Below are positions 38,904 through 48,741 of a DNA stretch of 64,000 nt, piece after piece. Every line of letters starts with the position of its first letter. Within the stretch, counting starts at the first letter, position 1. This DNA comes from Tardiphaga sp. 709. Its GTDB lineage: Bacteria; Pseudomonadota; Alphaproteobacteria; Rhizobiales; Xanthobacteraceae. The notes under the pieces are model-generated. The model was not told the DNA's origin. It saw only the letters and a list, made by a program, of their open reading frames with translations, and did not search any database. The DNA is taken from the NCBI RefSeq assembly GCF_032401055.1, contig NZ_CP135529.1, positions 62,001 to 126,000 on the forward strand, in the 5' to 3' direction. The position numbers and the translations under genes are program-made.

Positions 38904-40085
38904 ATGCTGCCGCCGGTCATCAAAATCATTGCGCTGGCCTCGTTTGCTGCCGCGCTATCGCAGCGTGCGCTCGATCCGGTGCTGCCGCATGTGGCAGACG
39001 ACCTGCTCGTGACGGTCGCCGTCGCCGCAGGTCTGTCATCCGCGCTCGCCTTCACTTTCGCCATCGTACAACCGGTGCTCGGCGCCGCAGCCGACATGTT
39101 CGGCAAGGCGCGGCTGATGATCGTCTGCCTGGTGCTGCTCGGCCTTGCCAGCATTCTCGGCGCGCTCACCACCTCCTATCCGCTGCTGCTGGCGACACGC
39201 GTGCTGGCGGGCATCGGAGCAGGCGGGGTGTTTCCGGTGACGCTCTCGCTGACCAGCGATCTGGTCGGGCCGAAGCTGCGCCAGGTGGCGCTGAGCCGCG
39301 TGATGGCCGGCGCCATGACCGGCAACCTGCTGGGTTCCACCGCATCCGGCATCATCGGCGATTTCTTCGGCTGGCGCGGCGTGCTGGTGATCCTCGGCAG
39401 CCTCGCCATTGCCGCGTCGGTTGCGGTCGCGCTTGGGTTCAAGGGCGCTGCGCTGGTCAAGCCGACTGCCAAGGCCGATCTGCGCAAGCTGGCGCGGGGC
39501 TACAAGGTGATCTTCCGCAACCCGAACACGCTGATCGTCTACAGCGCCGTGTTCGTCGAGGGCTGCTGCATCCTCGGCCTATTTCCCTATATCTCTTCGT
39601 TCCTCTTCGACCGAGGCGTCACCAGTCTGTCGATCGCGGGCCTGGTGATCGCCTGCTTTGCCGTCGGGGGCCTGTTCTACACGGCGACCGTGTCGCGCAT
39701 GCTGGCGCGGCTCGGCATCAACGGCATGATGATCTATGGCGGCATCGTGATCGCGATCCAGCTCGCCGCCACCGCCTTCAGCCCGAACTGGCAGATCCAG
39801 GCACTGAGCCTGCTGCTGATGGGCTGGGGTTTCTACATGCTGCACGGCTCGTTGCAGATATTCTCTACGGAGCTCTCGCAGGAAGCCCGCGCCAGCGCCA
39901 TGTCGCTGCACGCCTTCTGCTTCTTCATGGGACAGTCGGTCGGCCCAATCGCCTATGGCTTCGGTCTGGCGCACGCCGGCAAGATGCCAACGCTGCTGCT
40001 GTCAGCCGCTATCGTCTTTGCGCTGGGGTTTGCGGCTGCGAAGCTGCTGAAATCGACCAAGCCGGCGGATGCGGGAAGCGCTTGA
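38904..40085 (+). CDS. MFS transporter
   Basis: 393 residues with about 12 membrane helices. The helix 2-3 loop carries the MFS signature region (LGAAADMFGKARLMIVCLVLL). A conserved GGVFPVTLSLTSDLVG segment follows in helices 4-5. Most like the drug/sugar efflux-type DHA1 families; substrate unknown. It follows kdsA by 31 bp on the same strand and converges on the NUDIX gene with 7 bp between stops. Confidence 0.85.
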   Translation: MLPPVIKIIALASFAAALSQRALDPVLPHVADDLLVTVAVAAGLSSALAFTFAIVQPVLGAAADMFGKARLMIVCLVLLGLASILGALTTSYPLLLATRVLAGIGAGGVFPVTLSLTSDLVGPKLRQVALSRVMAGAMTGNLLGSTASGIIGDFFGWRGVLVILGSLAIAASVAVALGFKGAALVKPTAKADLRKLARGYKVIFRNPNTLIVYSAVFVEGCCILGLFPYISSFLFDRGVTSLSIAGLVIACFAVGGLFYTATVSRMLARLGINGMMIYGGIVIAIQLAATAFSPNWQIQALSLLLMGWGFYMLHGSLQIFSTELSQEARASAMSLHAFCFFMGQSVGPIAYGFGLAHAGKMPTLLLSAAIVFALGFAAAKLLKSTKPADAGSA

Positions 40086-40092
40086 CGTCGGG

Positions 40093-40542
40093 CTAGCGTG
40101 GTGCAGCGGTCGCCAGCATCTGCAGTATTTGTTCAGGCCAGATGATCTCGGTCGTGTGCGTCAATTCATCTCGCGACCACCAGTGGTGATCGGCGATCAC
40201 TTCCGACTCATCCGGGGGCCATCCGAGACGGGACAGCGTGGCATCGTGCGATGTTACGAGGTAATATTTCTCGAACGCGCTGACAAACTCGCCATCGGGC
40301 ATTTGTAGATTGAACTCTCGGTTCGCCACAGGCTCACCGACTGTATCGCGGATCAAGCCCGTTTCTTCCCGGAGTTCGCGAATGGCAGCGTCATGGAAGG
40401 TCTCACCTTCCTCTAAACCTCCGCCCGGTGTTGCCCAATAATCTTGGCCGGCGAGGGCACCTGATTTGTGAATAAAACGGAAGAGCAAAACGCGCCCGTC
40501 GTTGTCGATGACGAGCAGGCGCGCGGATTTGCGCTGGCGCAT
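40093..40542 (-). CDS. NUDIX hydrolase
   Basis: 149 residues from ATG 40542 (GGAAG about 10 bases upstream); an earlier ATG at 40584 overlaps the queF stop (ATGA) and would give 163 residues. The NUDIX box is complete: GGGLEEGETFHDAAIRELREETGLI. The substrate is unknown; a nucleoside-diphosphate derivative is typical. Co-directional with queF, probably translationally coupled. Confidence 0.88.
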   Translation of the reverse strand: MRQRKSARLLVIDNDGRVLLFRFIHKSGALAGQDYWATPGGGLEEGETFHDAAIRELREETGLIRDTVGEPVANREFNLQMPDGEFVSAFEKYYLVTSHDATLSRLGWPPDESEVIADHHWWSRDELTHTTEIIWPEQILQMLATAAPR

Positions 40543-40580
40543 GCTTGGATCTTCCGTTGTTTCCCTTTCGGGCTGAGGTT

Positions 40581-41060
40581 TCATCCCCGCCCGCGATACG
40601 GAGCGACGCCTTGCTCGGGCACCCACACGCCCTTGGGCAGCGTCCCGGTTTGCCAGAACACGTCGATGGGGATGCCGCCGCGCGGATACCAGTAGCCGCC
40701 GATGCGCAGCCATTTCGGCTTGATGGCCGAGGCGACGCGCTTGCCGATCTCGACGGTGCAATCCTCATGAAAGGCGCCGTGGTTGCGGAACGAGGCAAGA
40801 TACAGTTTCAGCGACTTCGACTCGACCAGCCACTGGCCGGGCACATAGTCGATCATCAGATGGGCGAAATCCGGCTGGCCGGTGATCGGGCACAGCGAGG
40901 TGAATTCCGGCGCGGTGAAGCGCACCACGTAATTGGTGTCTTTCTGCGGGTTCGGTACACGGTCGAGTTTGGCCTGCTCCGGGGAGGTCGGCCATTCCAC
41001 AGCGCGGCCGAGCTGCAAGTCAGCAGGCAATTTGGGGGATTTGGGGGGTGTTTTTGACAT
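40581..41060 (-). CDS. queF: NADPH-dependent 7-cyano-7-deazaguanine reductase QueF
   Basis: Reduces preQ0 to preQ1 in queuosine tRNA-modification synthesis. 159 residues, the short unimodular type. Nucleophile Cys57 is in [13 protein letters not shown], where the nearby Asp is the proton donor, and the QueF motif [16 protein letters not shown] is present with HEDC downstream. Divergent from eno with 128 bp between starts. No preQ1 riboswitch was recognised there. The other queuosine genes are not in the window. Confidence 0.95.
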   Translation of the reverse strand: MSKTPPKSPKLPADLQLGRAVEWPTSPEQAKLDRVPNPQKDTNYVVRFTAPEFTSLCPITGQPDFAHLMIDYVPGQWLVESKSLKLYLASFRNHGAFHEDCTVEIGKRVASAIKPKWLRIGGYWYPRGGIPIDVFWQTGTLPKGVWVPEQGVAPYRGRG

Positions 41061-41146
41061 AAATATCTCCGTTGCGGCGGTTCATAGCCAATCCCGGGCC
41101 CGTCGTCACGCCAAGCGGGGTTTTCCCGCCGGGAGGCTTGCTGTAG

Positions 41147-42472
<1,326 letters not shown>

Positions 42473-42517
42473 AGCGCGAGCGCGGCCGTCCAGGCCGAGC
42501 AAGAACTACGCGATCAA

Positions 42518-42549
42518 CGCCGTTCGCTGAAATAGCGGGCGGCGGTTTT
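42518..42549 (+). terminator. Rho-independent terminator of eno
   Basis: Left arm 42518-42528 (cgccgttcgct) and right arm 42534-42544 (agcgggcggcg) form 11 pairs, two of them G-U, with a GAAAT loop, followed by GTTTT. 45 bases after the eno stop. Confidence 0.85.
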
Positions 42550-42683
42550 CATTGAATGACACTGACCGCGTAAGCCGACAACGAGGTTCAATTTGTAGAC
42601 GTCACCATGATACCCCATTGCGGTCGCGAAGGTATCACGTTGCGGGTTCAGCCTTCTCCAGGCAATGCCGACGGAGAACGCGA

Positions 42684-44705
42684 ATGCCCAACATCTTTAA
42701 GGTCCAAGGTTTCGGTGCACTGTCGGAGTGGAATGGACAGTTCTCCAGTGCATCGGCCGATCAGGCGTTTCAGGCCATGGCGTCACTGGGATCAAATTCG
42801 ATCGCGCTGACGACGCGGATATGGACTGACAGTCGGACCGGCAATGACGTGCTCGCCGTGCCGGCCAAGACCGAAAGCGATGCAAGCCTGCTGGTTGGTT
42901 TTCAGAAGGCGCATGCCGCGGGGCTGGATGTTGTTTTCAAGCCGGGCATAACAGGTCTCGACGGCACGATCTCGCACAGTCTGGCGCCTTCGGACGTCGA
43001 TGCCTTCTTCGCGTCCTACAAGGCCGAGATCGTTCACCTGGCTGAAATTGCAGAGCAAGGCGATGTCGCCAGTTTCGCCATCGGCAATGAGATGAGCAGC
43101 CTGTCGGGCGACGCCTATCGCAGTTACTGGACTGATATCATCGGAGCCGTGCGCGGCGTCTATCATGGCGAAGTTACTTACGCGGCGGCAACCGACGAAG
43201 CATCCAAGGTCAGCTTCTGGGACCAAGTCGACACGATCGGCATCAACGCCTATCCGCCCTTGACGGCCAGCACCACGCCGACGGTGGTCGATCTCGTGCA
43301 TGCCTGGAACGAGGTGCCGTATAATCCGTATTACGCCAAGGCTTTCGGCTACCAGTCACCCGTCGATTTCTTTCATTCGCTGTCGATGGATTACGGCAAA
43401 CCGGTGCTGATGACCGAGGTCGGCTATCGCAGCATCGATGGCACCGCGATCAATCCGGGCGGCGGATCATCCAAGGCGCCTGCGGATCTCGCCGAGCAAG
43501 CCGATGCCTATAATGCATTCTTTCAGGTCTGGAGCGCGCATGGCGGCAGCTGGCTGAAAGGCGCCGAGTTCTGGCAGTGGGACCTCAACAACTTCTACTC
43601 CGAGACCGGCTATTCGGTCATGGACAAGCCAGCGCAGGATGTGGTGGCGCAGTATTTCCAGGGAAGCGGGGTGACGCCGGGCATCACCGTCACGGGCTCA
43701 TCGATCGGCGATACGATCGATCTTGGAGGCGGTAACGACGTAATCACCGGTGGGCTCGGTCATGACGAGATCTATGGCGGGGCCGGCAATGACACGATTG
43801 TCGCCGGTCCAAGCGTAGCCGGCAAGCTCACCACGACCACCATCACGCTGACGGGCTATGGCTCTGTCGTGAACGGCGTCGGCGCGCAGGCGCAGGTTCT
43901 GGTCAATGGCCAGCCGGTTTCGGGCGTACTTGAATTCACGCCCGCGAGCAATCCGTCGGGCTACCAGACCTACACGGTCACTTTCGACAATCCCGCCAGC
44001 ATCTCCAGTGTCGCGATCAATCTCGCAAATTCCGAGCCCGGGCGCGCGCTGCATTTCAAGGACATTGACATGAATGGCGTCGATCTGGTGCCAGCCGACG
44101 GCACCAATGCCAGTTCACCCGGCTCGTTCGATCTCTATGTCCGCAGCATCCAGTTCGACACGGCCAAGCATCAGGACTGGTTCTTTGGCGCCTCAAGCGA
44201 CAACGACGTCGTTCGCGGTGGTGATGGCGATGACTACATCGCTGGTGGGGTCGGCAACGACATCATCAATGGCGGCAACGGCACCGACACCGCGGTATTC
44301 TCCGGCAATGTGGCCGACTACGGCATTAGCCGCAGTGGCGCTCAGACGATCGTCACTGACAGTATCGCCGGTCGCGATGGTACTGACTATCTGACCAATA
44401 CGGAGTTTCTGAAATTCGCGAATGCCAGTATTGCCGTCGATACGCTTGCACAAGCACTTGCGACCAGCACTGGCAGTGAGAACTTTGCTTTCAGTCAGCC
44501 GTCCGGGCACATGACGTCCGGGCACACGGAGGTGCAGAATAGTGCGCAGGGCGGGGGCGCTGCGGAGGTCGCTCTTGCTCAGGTTCTGACGGCGTCCAGC
44601 CATCCTGTCGAGGCTGCGCTGGCGGCGCACGACGCGCTCGGCGTTCCTGATGCCGCGCTCGCGCCGGCCACGCCTCCGTCACATCATGACGTGCTGATCG
44701 TCTGA
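42684..44705 (+). CDS. Secreted glycoside hydrolase (GH113-like) with CBM-like domain and RTX repeats
   Basis: 673 residues from ATG 42684 (GGAGA upstream). A TIM-barrel part (about 1-335) resembles GH113/GTA-type glycanases: likely acid/base Glu136 in IGNEMSS, DTIGINAYPPL, and likely nucleophile Glu245 in MTEVGYRS. Then an RTX block (GGGNDVITGG.., about 348-375), a beta-sandwich resembling xylan-binding CBM60 (about 382-470), and a second RTX block (GGDGDDYIAGG.., about 509-542). No N-terminal signal peptide; the RTX nonapeptides and Ala-rich C-terminus suggest type I secretion. Substrate could be a mannan or an exopolysaccharide. No type I exporter is in the window. Confidence 0.8.
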   Translation: MPNIFKVQGFGALSEWNGQFSSASADQAFQAMASLGSNSIALTTRIWTDSRTGNDVLAVPAKTESDASLLVGFQKAHAAGLDVVFKPGITGLDGTISHSLAPSDVDAFFASYKAEIVHLAEIAEQGDVASFAIGNEMSSLSGDAYRSYWTDIIGAVRGVYHGEVTYAAATDEASKVSFWDQVDTIGINAYPPLTASTTPTVVDLVHAWNEVPYNPYYAKAFGYQSPVDFFHSLSMDYGKPVLMTEVGYRSIDGTAINPGGGSSKAPADLAEQADAYNAFFQVWSAHGGSWLKGAEFWQWDLNNFYSETGYSVMDKPAQDVVAQYFQGSGVTPGITVTGSSIGDTIDLGGGNDVITGGLGHDEIYGGAGNDTIVAGPSVAGKLTTTTITLTGYGSVVNGVGAQAQVLVNGQPVSGVLEFTPASNPSGYQTYTVTFDNPASISSVAINLANSEPGRALHFKDIDMNGVDLVPADGTNASSPGSFDLYVRSIQFDTAKHQDWFFGASSDNDVVRGGDGDDYIAGGVGNDIINGGNGTDTAVFSGNVADYGISRSGAQTIVTDSIAGRDGTDYLTNTEFLKFANASIAVDTLAQALATSTGSENFAFSQPSGHMTSGHTEVQNSAQGGGAAEVALAQVLTASSHPVEAALAAHDALGVPDAALAPATPPSHHDVLIV

Positions 44706-44726
44706 GGATTCCGGATGGCTAAAACA

Positions 44727-44759
44727 ATTCAGCCGAGGTGACGATCACCTCGGCTGAAT
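44727..44759. terminator. Bidirectional stem-loop between the GH gene and the minus-strand hydrolase
   Basis: attcagccgaggtg (44727-44740) and cacctcggctgaat (44746-44759) are exact reverse complements around a 5-base loop. It lies between two convergent genes and can serve both. Confidence 0.8.
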
Positions 44760-44781
44760 GCGTTTCGATATTGGCTGCGTA

Positions 44782-45462
44782 TTATTGCGGAGCAGCCGAG
44801 ACCTGTGCAGGCTTCGGCGCCGCCGGCTTGCGGCGAATACTGCCGCCGGTCACGGCCATGACACGGGCAATGGCCTGACGCTGCAGGCTGTCGTCCTTGT
44901 CGATCGAGAAGTGGTTGGTGGTGGCGTTCTCGTTGACGTTGGCGAGCTTGCCCTTGAAGCGCGGATCGGCGGCGACCGCACGACCCCAGCCGGCGGGTAC
45001 GTAATAGTTCACGATCTGCTTCACGTTGTTGGGGACGGCATCGGGCGCCACCGGATCGAAGTTCACGATCAGCGCCACCGGAACATTGTACTGCGCGAGC
45101 TTGCGGGCGACCGAAATGGTCGCATCGGCGCCGGCCGAATGGCCCATCAGGATGATCGGTTCACGGTTCCCGGCCTTGTACCTGGCGATCATATCGTCCG
45201 CCTGACCGCTCCACAGCGTATGATTGCTGACGGAGGAGGCGACGCCAGCAGCCTCGAGCTTATAGGCCAGCTGGTCCATGCCGAGCGAGAACACGTTCAT
45301 GAGGCCGCGATACAGATAGACATGGCCGGGGCGGCCCCCGGGTGCGGCGTCGGCATCCCCCGAACTGGCGAGCGAGGCCACAAAGAGCGACGACAGAATC
45401 AGCAAAACGGCCGCCGGAGAGGTCCACGACGGCCGTTTGAAGCCCTTGAGAGCAATCGACAT
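44782..45462 (-). CDS. Exported alpha/beta hydrolase-like protein
   Basis: 226 residues from ATG 45462. An uncleaved or long signal (about 8-38, TSPAAVLLILSSLFVASLASS) is followed by an alpha/beta-hydrolase core. The nucleophile elbow is LMGHSAGADAT with Ser109; a likely acid is in NFDPVAPDAVP, and a late His occurs in NENATTNHFSIDKD. Lipase or thioesterase activity in the periplasm is plausible. Further upstream ATGs (45495, 45525) exist but add a hydrophilic leader. Shares a terminator with the GH gene. Confidence 0.75.
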   Translation of the reverse strand: MSIALKGFKRPSWTSPAAVLLILSSLFVASLASSGDADAAPGGRPGHVYLYRGLMNVFSLGMDQLAYKLEAAGVASSVSNHTLWSGQADDMIARYKAGNREPIILMGHSAGADATISVARKLAQYNVPVALIVNFDPVAPDAVPNNVKQIVNYYVPAGWGRAVAADPRFKGKLANVNENATTNHFSIDKDDSLQRQAIARVMAVTGGSIRRKPAAPKPAQVSAAPQ

Positions 45463-45707
45463 AGTGCTTTCTTTCTTCGAAAAAACCCGCGACATGTTCA
45501 GACATAAGGCCCTGCCGTCAATCACAGTCCTGCCTCGATTCCCGGAATTGTGATGAAGGGGGTTGCGAAAGAGCAGCTGTGTGACCTGAGGGCGACAAAA
45601 TCCTGCCGGACGCTTCCGTTTTGGGCATAGGCAGGTTTGTCGGCGCAGGCGAATTTGCTATGCACCGGATCAGAACGGTGCGTGATGCACTCGGGAGCGA
45701 ACGGACG

Positions 45708-46958
45708 ATGATCGCGCGGCGACATGTCTTTCACATTGGCGGCTACGACCCGATTCTGCCGGATACGCAGCTCGAGCGGTTCCGCCGTTCGCTGTCGAGT
45801 TTCGAGAAGACGTGGAGCGTGTCCGCGAAGGCGTCCGGCGTGCTTGACGCTACGGATGTGAGCGCATCCTGGCGGGCCGAGACCTCCGGGCCGAACTGGA
45901 AGACAGAAACCACCTACGAAATGCTGCGCTGGGATGACCTGATCCTGCAGGATCACACCCGAAGCATGCTGTCGCGATTGGGCGCTGCCTTCGTTACGCT
46001 GGGCGACTGGCTGGTGACGGGAACCCTGTTCCGCTTCTTCTATGCGAGCTGGAAATATGCCGGCTTCTTCCTGTTCTCCTATCTGTGGATCGCGGGCTTT
46101 GCTGCATCTGGCGCAGCGGTAGGCTATGGGCTGACCTGGCTGCTTGGCATGCATGGTGCCGCCGCATGGATCGCCGGCGCAATTATCGCTGCTGCCGTCT
46201 TCACGGCGCTGTTGCACCATTACGGCTGGCGCAAGCCGATCAATCATGTGTTCGACGACTGGATTTTCTCGCGGCAGTATGTTCATGGCCAGCGCCCGAA
46301 GATGACGGCACGCGTCGATGAATTCGCCAGGATAATCGTGGCACGCGCGCAGAAGGCCGATGTCGACGAGATCGTCATCGTCGGGCATTGCCTTGGTGCG
46401 GCATTGGTGATGGAGGCGGTGGCCCGCGCACTCGCGCTCGACCCGGATCTGACCCAACACGGCCCGACCATCTGCGTGATGACGGTGAGCGCGACCATCC
46501 CAAAATTCGCGCTCCATCCGGCCGGCAAGAGCGTACGCGCAGCAACGCGCCTCGTCGCCGACACGCCGGCGATCCGCTGGACCGAATATCACGCCCGCGA
46601 CGACGTCATCAGTTTCTACCGCTTCGATCCGGTGACCTTGAAGCGCCGTAGCCGCGATCGCGACGAGGGCAGGCCGAACATACGCCGCGTCCAGATGCAC
46701 GCCATGATGGGCATGGAGCAGTTCAAGCGCTATCGCTTCAGCTTCATGCGCATCCATTACCAGATGGTGATGGGCAACCAGTGCCGCGCGCCCTACGACT
46801 ATTGCATGGTGATCTGCGGTCCTCTGCCGTTCGACGAGATCACCGCGGGCGAAGGCGGCCTCAAGCGCTTCGGTGCGGACGGTGCGCTGCTGGACATGCC
46901 GCTGTCCAAGATCACATCCTCTCAATCGCAAGCCGAGGCATCCGTGAATGCCGCATGA
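45708..46958 (+). CDS. Membrane-associated alpha/beta-hydrolase-fold protein with Cys in the nucleophile elbow
   Basis: 416 residues from ATG 45708 (GGAG about 9 bases away); an upstream ATG at 45660 and a TTG at 45621 are alternatives. Soluble N-terminal part opening RRHVFHIGGYDPI, two or three membrane helices (about 105-165, FFLFSYLWIAGFAASGAAVG..), then a hydrolase-like domain with IVGHCLGAALVME. The elbow Gly-x-Cys-x-Gly carries Cys228 where lipases have Ser. Followed after 18 bp by an isoprenylcysteine-methyltransferase-like gene, possibly one operon. Function unknown. Confidence 0.7.
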   Translation: MIARRHVFHIGGYDPILPDTQLERFRRSLSSFEKTWSVSAKASGVLDATDVSASWRAETSGPNWKTETTYEMLRWDDLILQDHTRSMLSRLGAAFVTLGDWLVTGTLFRFFYASWKYAGFFLFSYLWIAGFAASGAAVGYGLTWLLGMHGAAAWIAGAIIAAAVFTALLHHYGWRKPINHVFDDWIFSRQYVHGQRPKMTARVDEFARIIVARAQKADVDEIVIVGHCLGAALVMEAVARALALDPDLTQHGPTICVMTVSATIPKFALHPAGKSVRAATRLVADTPAIRWTEYHARDDVISFYRFDPVTLKRRSRDRDEGRPNIRRVQMHAMMGMEQFKRYRFSFMRIHYQMVMGNQCRAPYDYCMVICGPLPFDEITAGEGGLKRFGADGALLDMPLSKITSSQSQAEASVNAA

Positions 46959-46976
46959 TGGCCTGATCGGACGACA

Positions 46977-47564
46977 ATGACCGCGTCGCTTCTTGGAACA
47001 TATGTCTGGGCGATCGGTCTGATCGCCTGGTTCATCATTCGCTACCCCTATGCGCGCAAGGCCCGCCGCACGGCGACGTTGCGCGCGGTCGGCTGGAGCC
47101 GTGAACGCATCCTGCTGGCGATCGCCACCGTCGGCTTGTTCGTGGTACCGCTGATCTGGCTGGTGACCGGCTGGCCGGCCGCGCTGAACTATCAGCTGAA
47201 TTATGCGGCGGTCGTGGTTGGCGCTGCACTCTATGTGCTGTCGCTCTGGCTGTTTCGCCGGTCGCACAAGGATCTCGGCCGGCAGTGGTCTGCCAGCCTG
47301 GAAATCCGCGAGGCTCACCAGATCGTGCGTGCCGGCGTCTATCGCAGCATCCGCCATCCGATGTATGCCTCATTCTGGTTGTGGGCACTGGCGCAGGCAT
47401 TCCTGCTGCCGAATGCCATGGCCGCGCTGGGTGGACTGGTCGCGATCGCGATCCTGTTCTTCACCCGCATCGACTATGAAGAGCGGATGCTGATCGAGGC
47501 ATTCGGCGACGACTACCGGGCCTATATGCGCGAGACCAAGCGCATCATTCCGGGCATCTACTGA
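46977..47564 (+). CDS. Isoprenylcysteine carboxyl methyltransferase-family membrane protein
   Basis: 195 residues with four or five membrane helices and the ICMT/PEMT C-terminal signature: GVYRSIRHPMYASFWLWAL.. and RIDYEERMLIEAFGDDYRAYM (SAM-binding). Bacterial members methylate small lipids or amines; the substrate is unknown. It lies 18 bp after the Cys-elbow hydrolase on the same strand. Confidence 0.85.
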   Translation: MTASLLGTYVWAIGLIAWFIIRYPYARKARRTATLRAVGWSRERILLAIATVGLFVVPLIWLVTGWPAALNYQLNYAAVVVGAALYVLSLWLFRRSHKDLGRQWSASLEIREAHQIVRAGVYRSIRHPMYASFWLWALAQAFLLPNAMAALGGLVAIAILFFTRIDYEERMLIEAFGDDYRAYMRETKRIIPGIY

Positions 47565-47604
47565 CGCGGCACCAGACCGCCGGACAGATTGAGGGGAAAC
47601 GACC

Positions 47605-48741
47605 ATGACTGACATCACATCCGGACTTGAACTGCGCTCGCTGATCAAAAGCAGCGGAGAACTGGAAATCTCGTTGCAGCAGGTGGCGATCCCGGCGCCG
47701 GGCCCCGACGAGGTCGTCGTGCGCATCGAGGCCGCGCCGATCAACCCGTCGGATCTCGGTCTCCTGCTCGGCGCGGCCGATCCGGCCAGTGCGAAAGCCT
47801 CCGGCTCTGGCGCGTCCTCGGTGGTCACCGCGACCGTGCCGCAGGCCAACATGAAGGCGATGGGCGGCCGTCTCGACGAGTCGATGGCGGTCGGCAATGA
47901 GGGCGCCGGCACGGTGGTGAAGGCCGGATCGTCTGAAGCCGCGCAGGCGCTGCTTGGCAAGACCGTCGCGATGATCGGCGGCGCGATGTATGCGCAGTAT
48001 CGCGTCATCAAGGCCAAGGAGTGCCTGCCGCTGCCCGAGGGCACGACGGCCACCGAGGGTGCATCCTGCTTCGTCAATCCGCTGACCTCGCTCGGCATGG
48101 TCGAGACCATGAAGCGGGAAGGGCACACGGCGCTGGTGCATACGGCTGCCGCGTCCAATCTCGGCCAGATGCTCAACAAGATCTGTCAGAAGGACGGCAT
48201 CGATCTCGTCAACATCGTTCGCAGCGAGGAGCAGCAGAAACTGCTGCGCGGCATCGGCGCGAAATATGTCTGCAACTCGACGTCGCCGAGTTTCATGGAA
48301 GACCTGACCGCCGCATTGATTGCCACCAATGCCACGCTGGCTTTCGACGCCACCGGTGGCGGCAAGCTGCAGGGCCAGATCCTGCAGGCGATGGAAGTCG
48401 CCGCCGTCAAGGCGATGAAGGTCTACAGCCGCTATGGCTCGACGACCCACAAGCAGGTCTACGTCTATGGCCGGCTGGATCTGCGCCCGATCGAATTCGT
48501 CCCTGCCGGGATGGCCTGGGGCATGGGCGGCTGGCTGCTGTTTCCGTTCCTGCAGAAGATCGGCGCCGCCGATGCCGCCAGGCTCCGTGCCCGCGTGGTC
48601 GCCGAACTCAAGACCACCTTCGCCAGCCACTACACTAAGGTGATCTCGCTCGAAGGCGTGTTGCAGCTCGACAATCTCCGGGCCTATGCGAAGCGCGCCA
48701 CCGGCGAGAAGTATCTTATCAATCCGAACATGCCGGGATGA
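47605..48741 (+). CDS. Zinc-independent medium-chain alcohol dehydrogenase/quinone reductase-like oxidoreductase
   Basis: 378 residues of the MDR superfamily. GroES-like N-terminal domain (APGPDEVVVRIEAAPINPSDLGLLLG) and a Rossmann domain (HTALVHTAAASNLGQMLNKIC; FDATGGGKLQGQIL). The catalytic zinc Cys/His of true ADHs is absent, as in quinone oxidoreductases and enoyl reductases. Start preceded by GAGGGGAAACGACC. The stop overlaps the MFS start (ATGA), so the two are coupled. Confidence 0.88.
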   Translation: MTDITSGLELRSLIKSSGELEISLQQVAIPAPGPDEVVVRIEAAPINPSDLGLLLGAADPASAKASGSGASSVVTATVPQANMKAMGGRLDESMAVGNEGAGTVVKAGSSEAAQALLGKTVAMIGGAMYAQYRVIKAKECLPLPEGTTATEGASCFVNPLTSLGMVETMKREGHTALVHTAAASNLGQMLNKICQKDGIDLVNIVRSEEQQKLLRGIGAKYVCNSTSPSFMEDLTAALIATNATLAFDATGGGKLQGQILQAMEVAAVKAMKVYSRYGSTTHKQVYVYGRLDLRPIEFVPAGMAWGMGGWLLFPFLQKIGAADAARLRARVVAELKTTFASHYTKVISLEGVLQLDNLRAYAKRATGEKYLINPNMPG

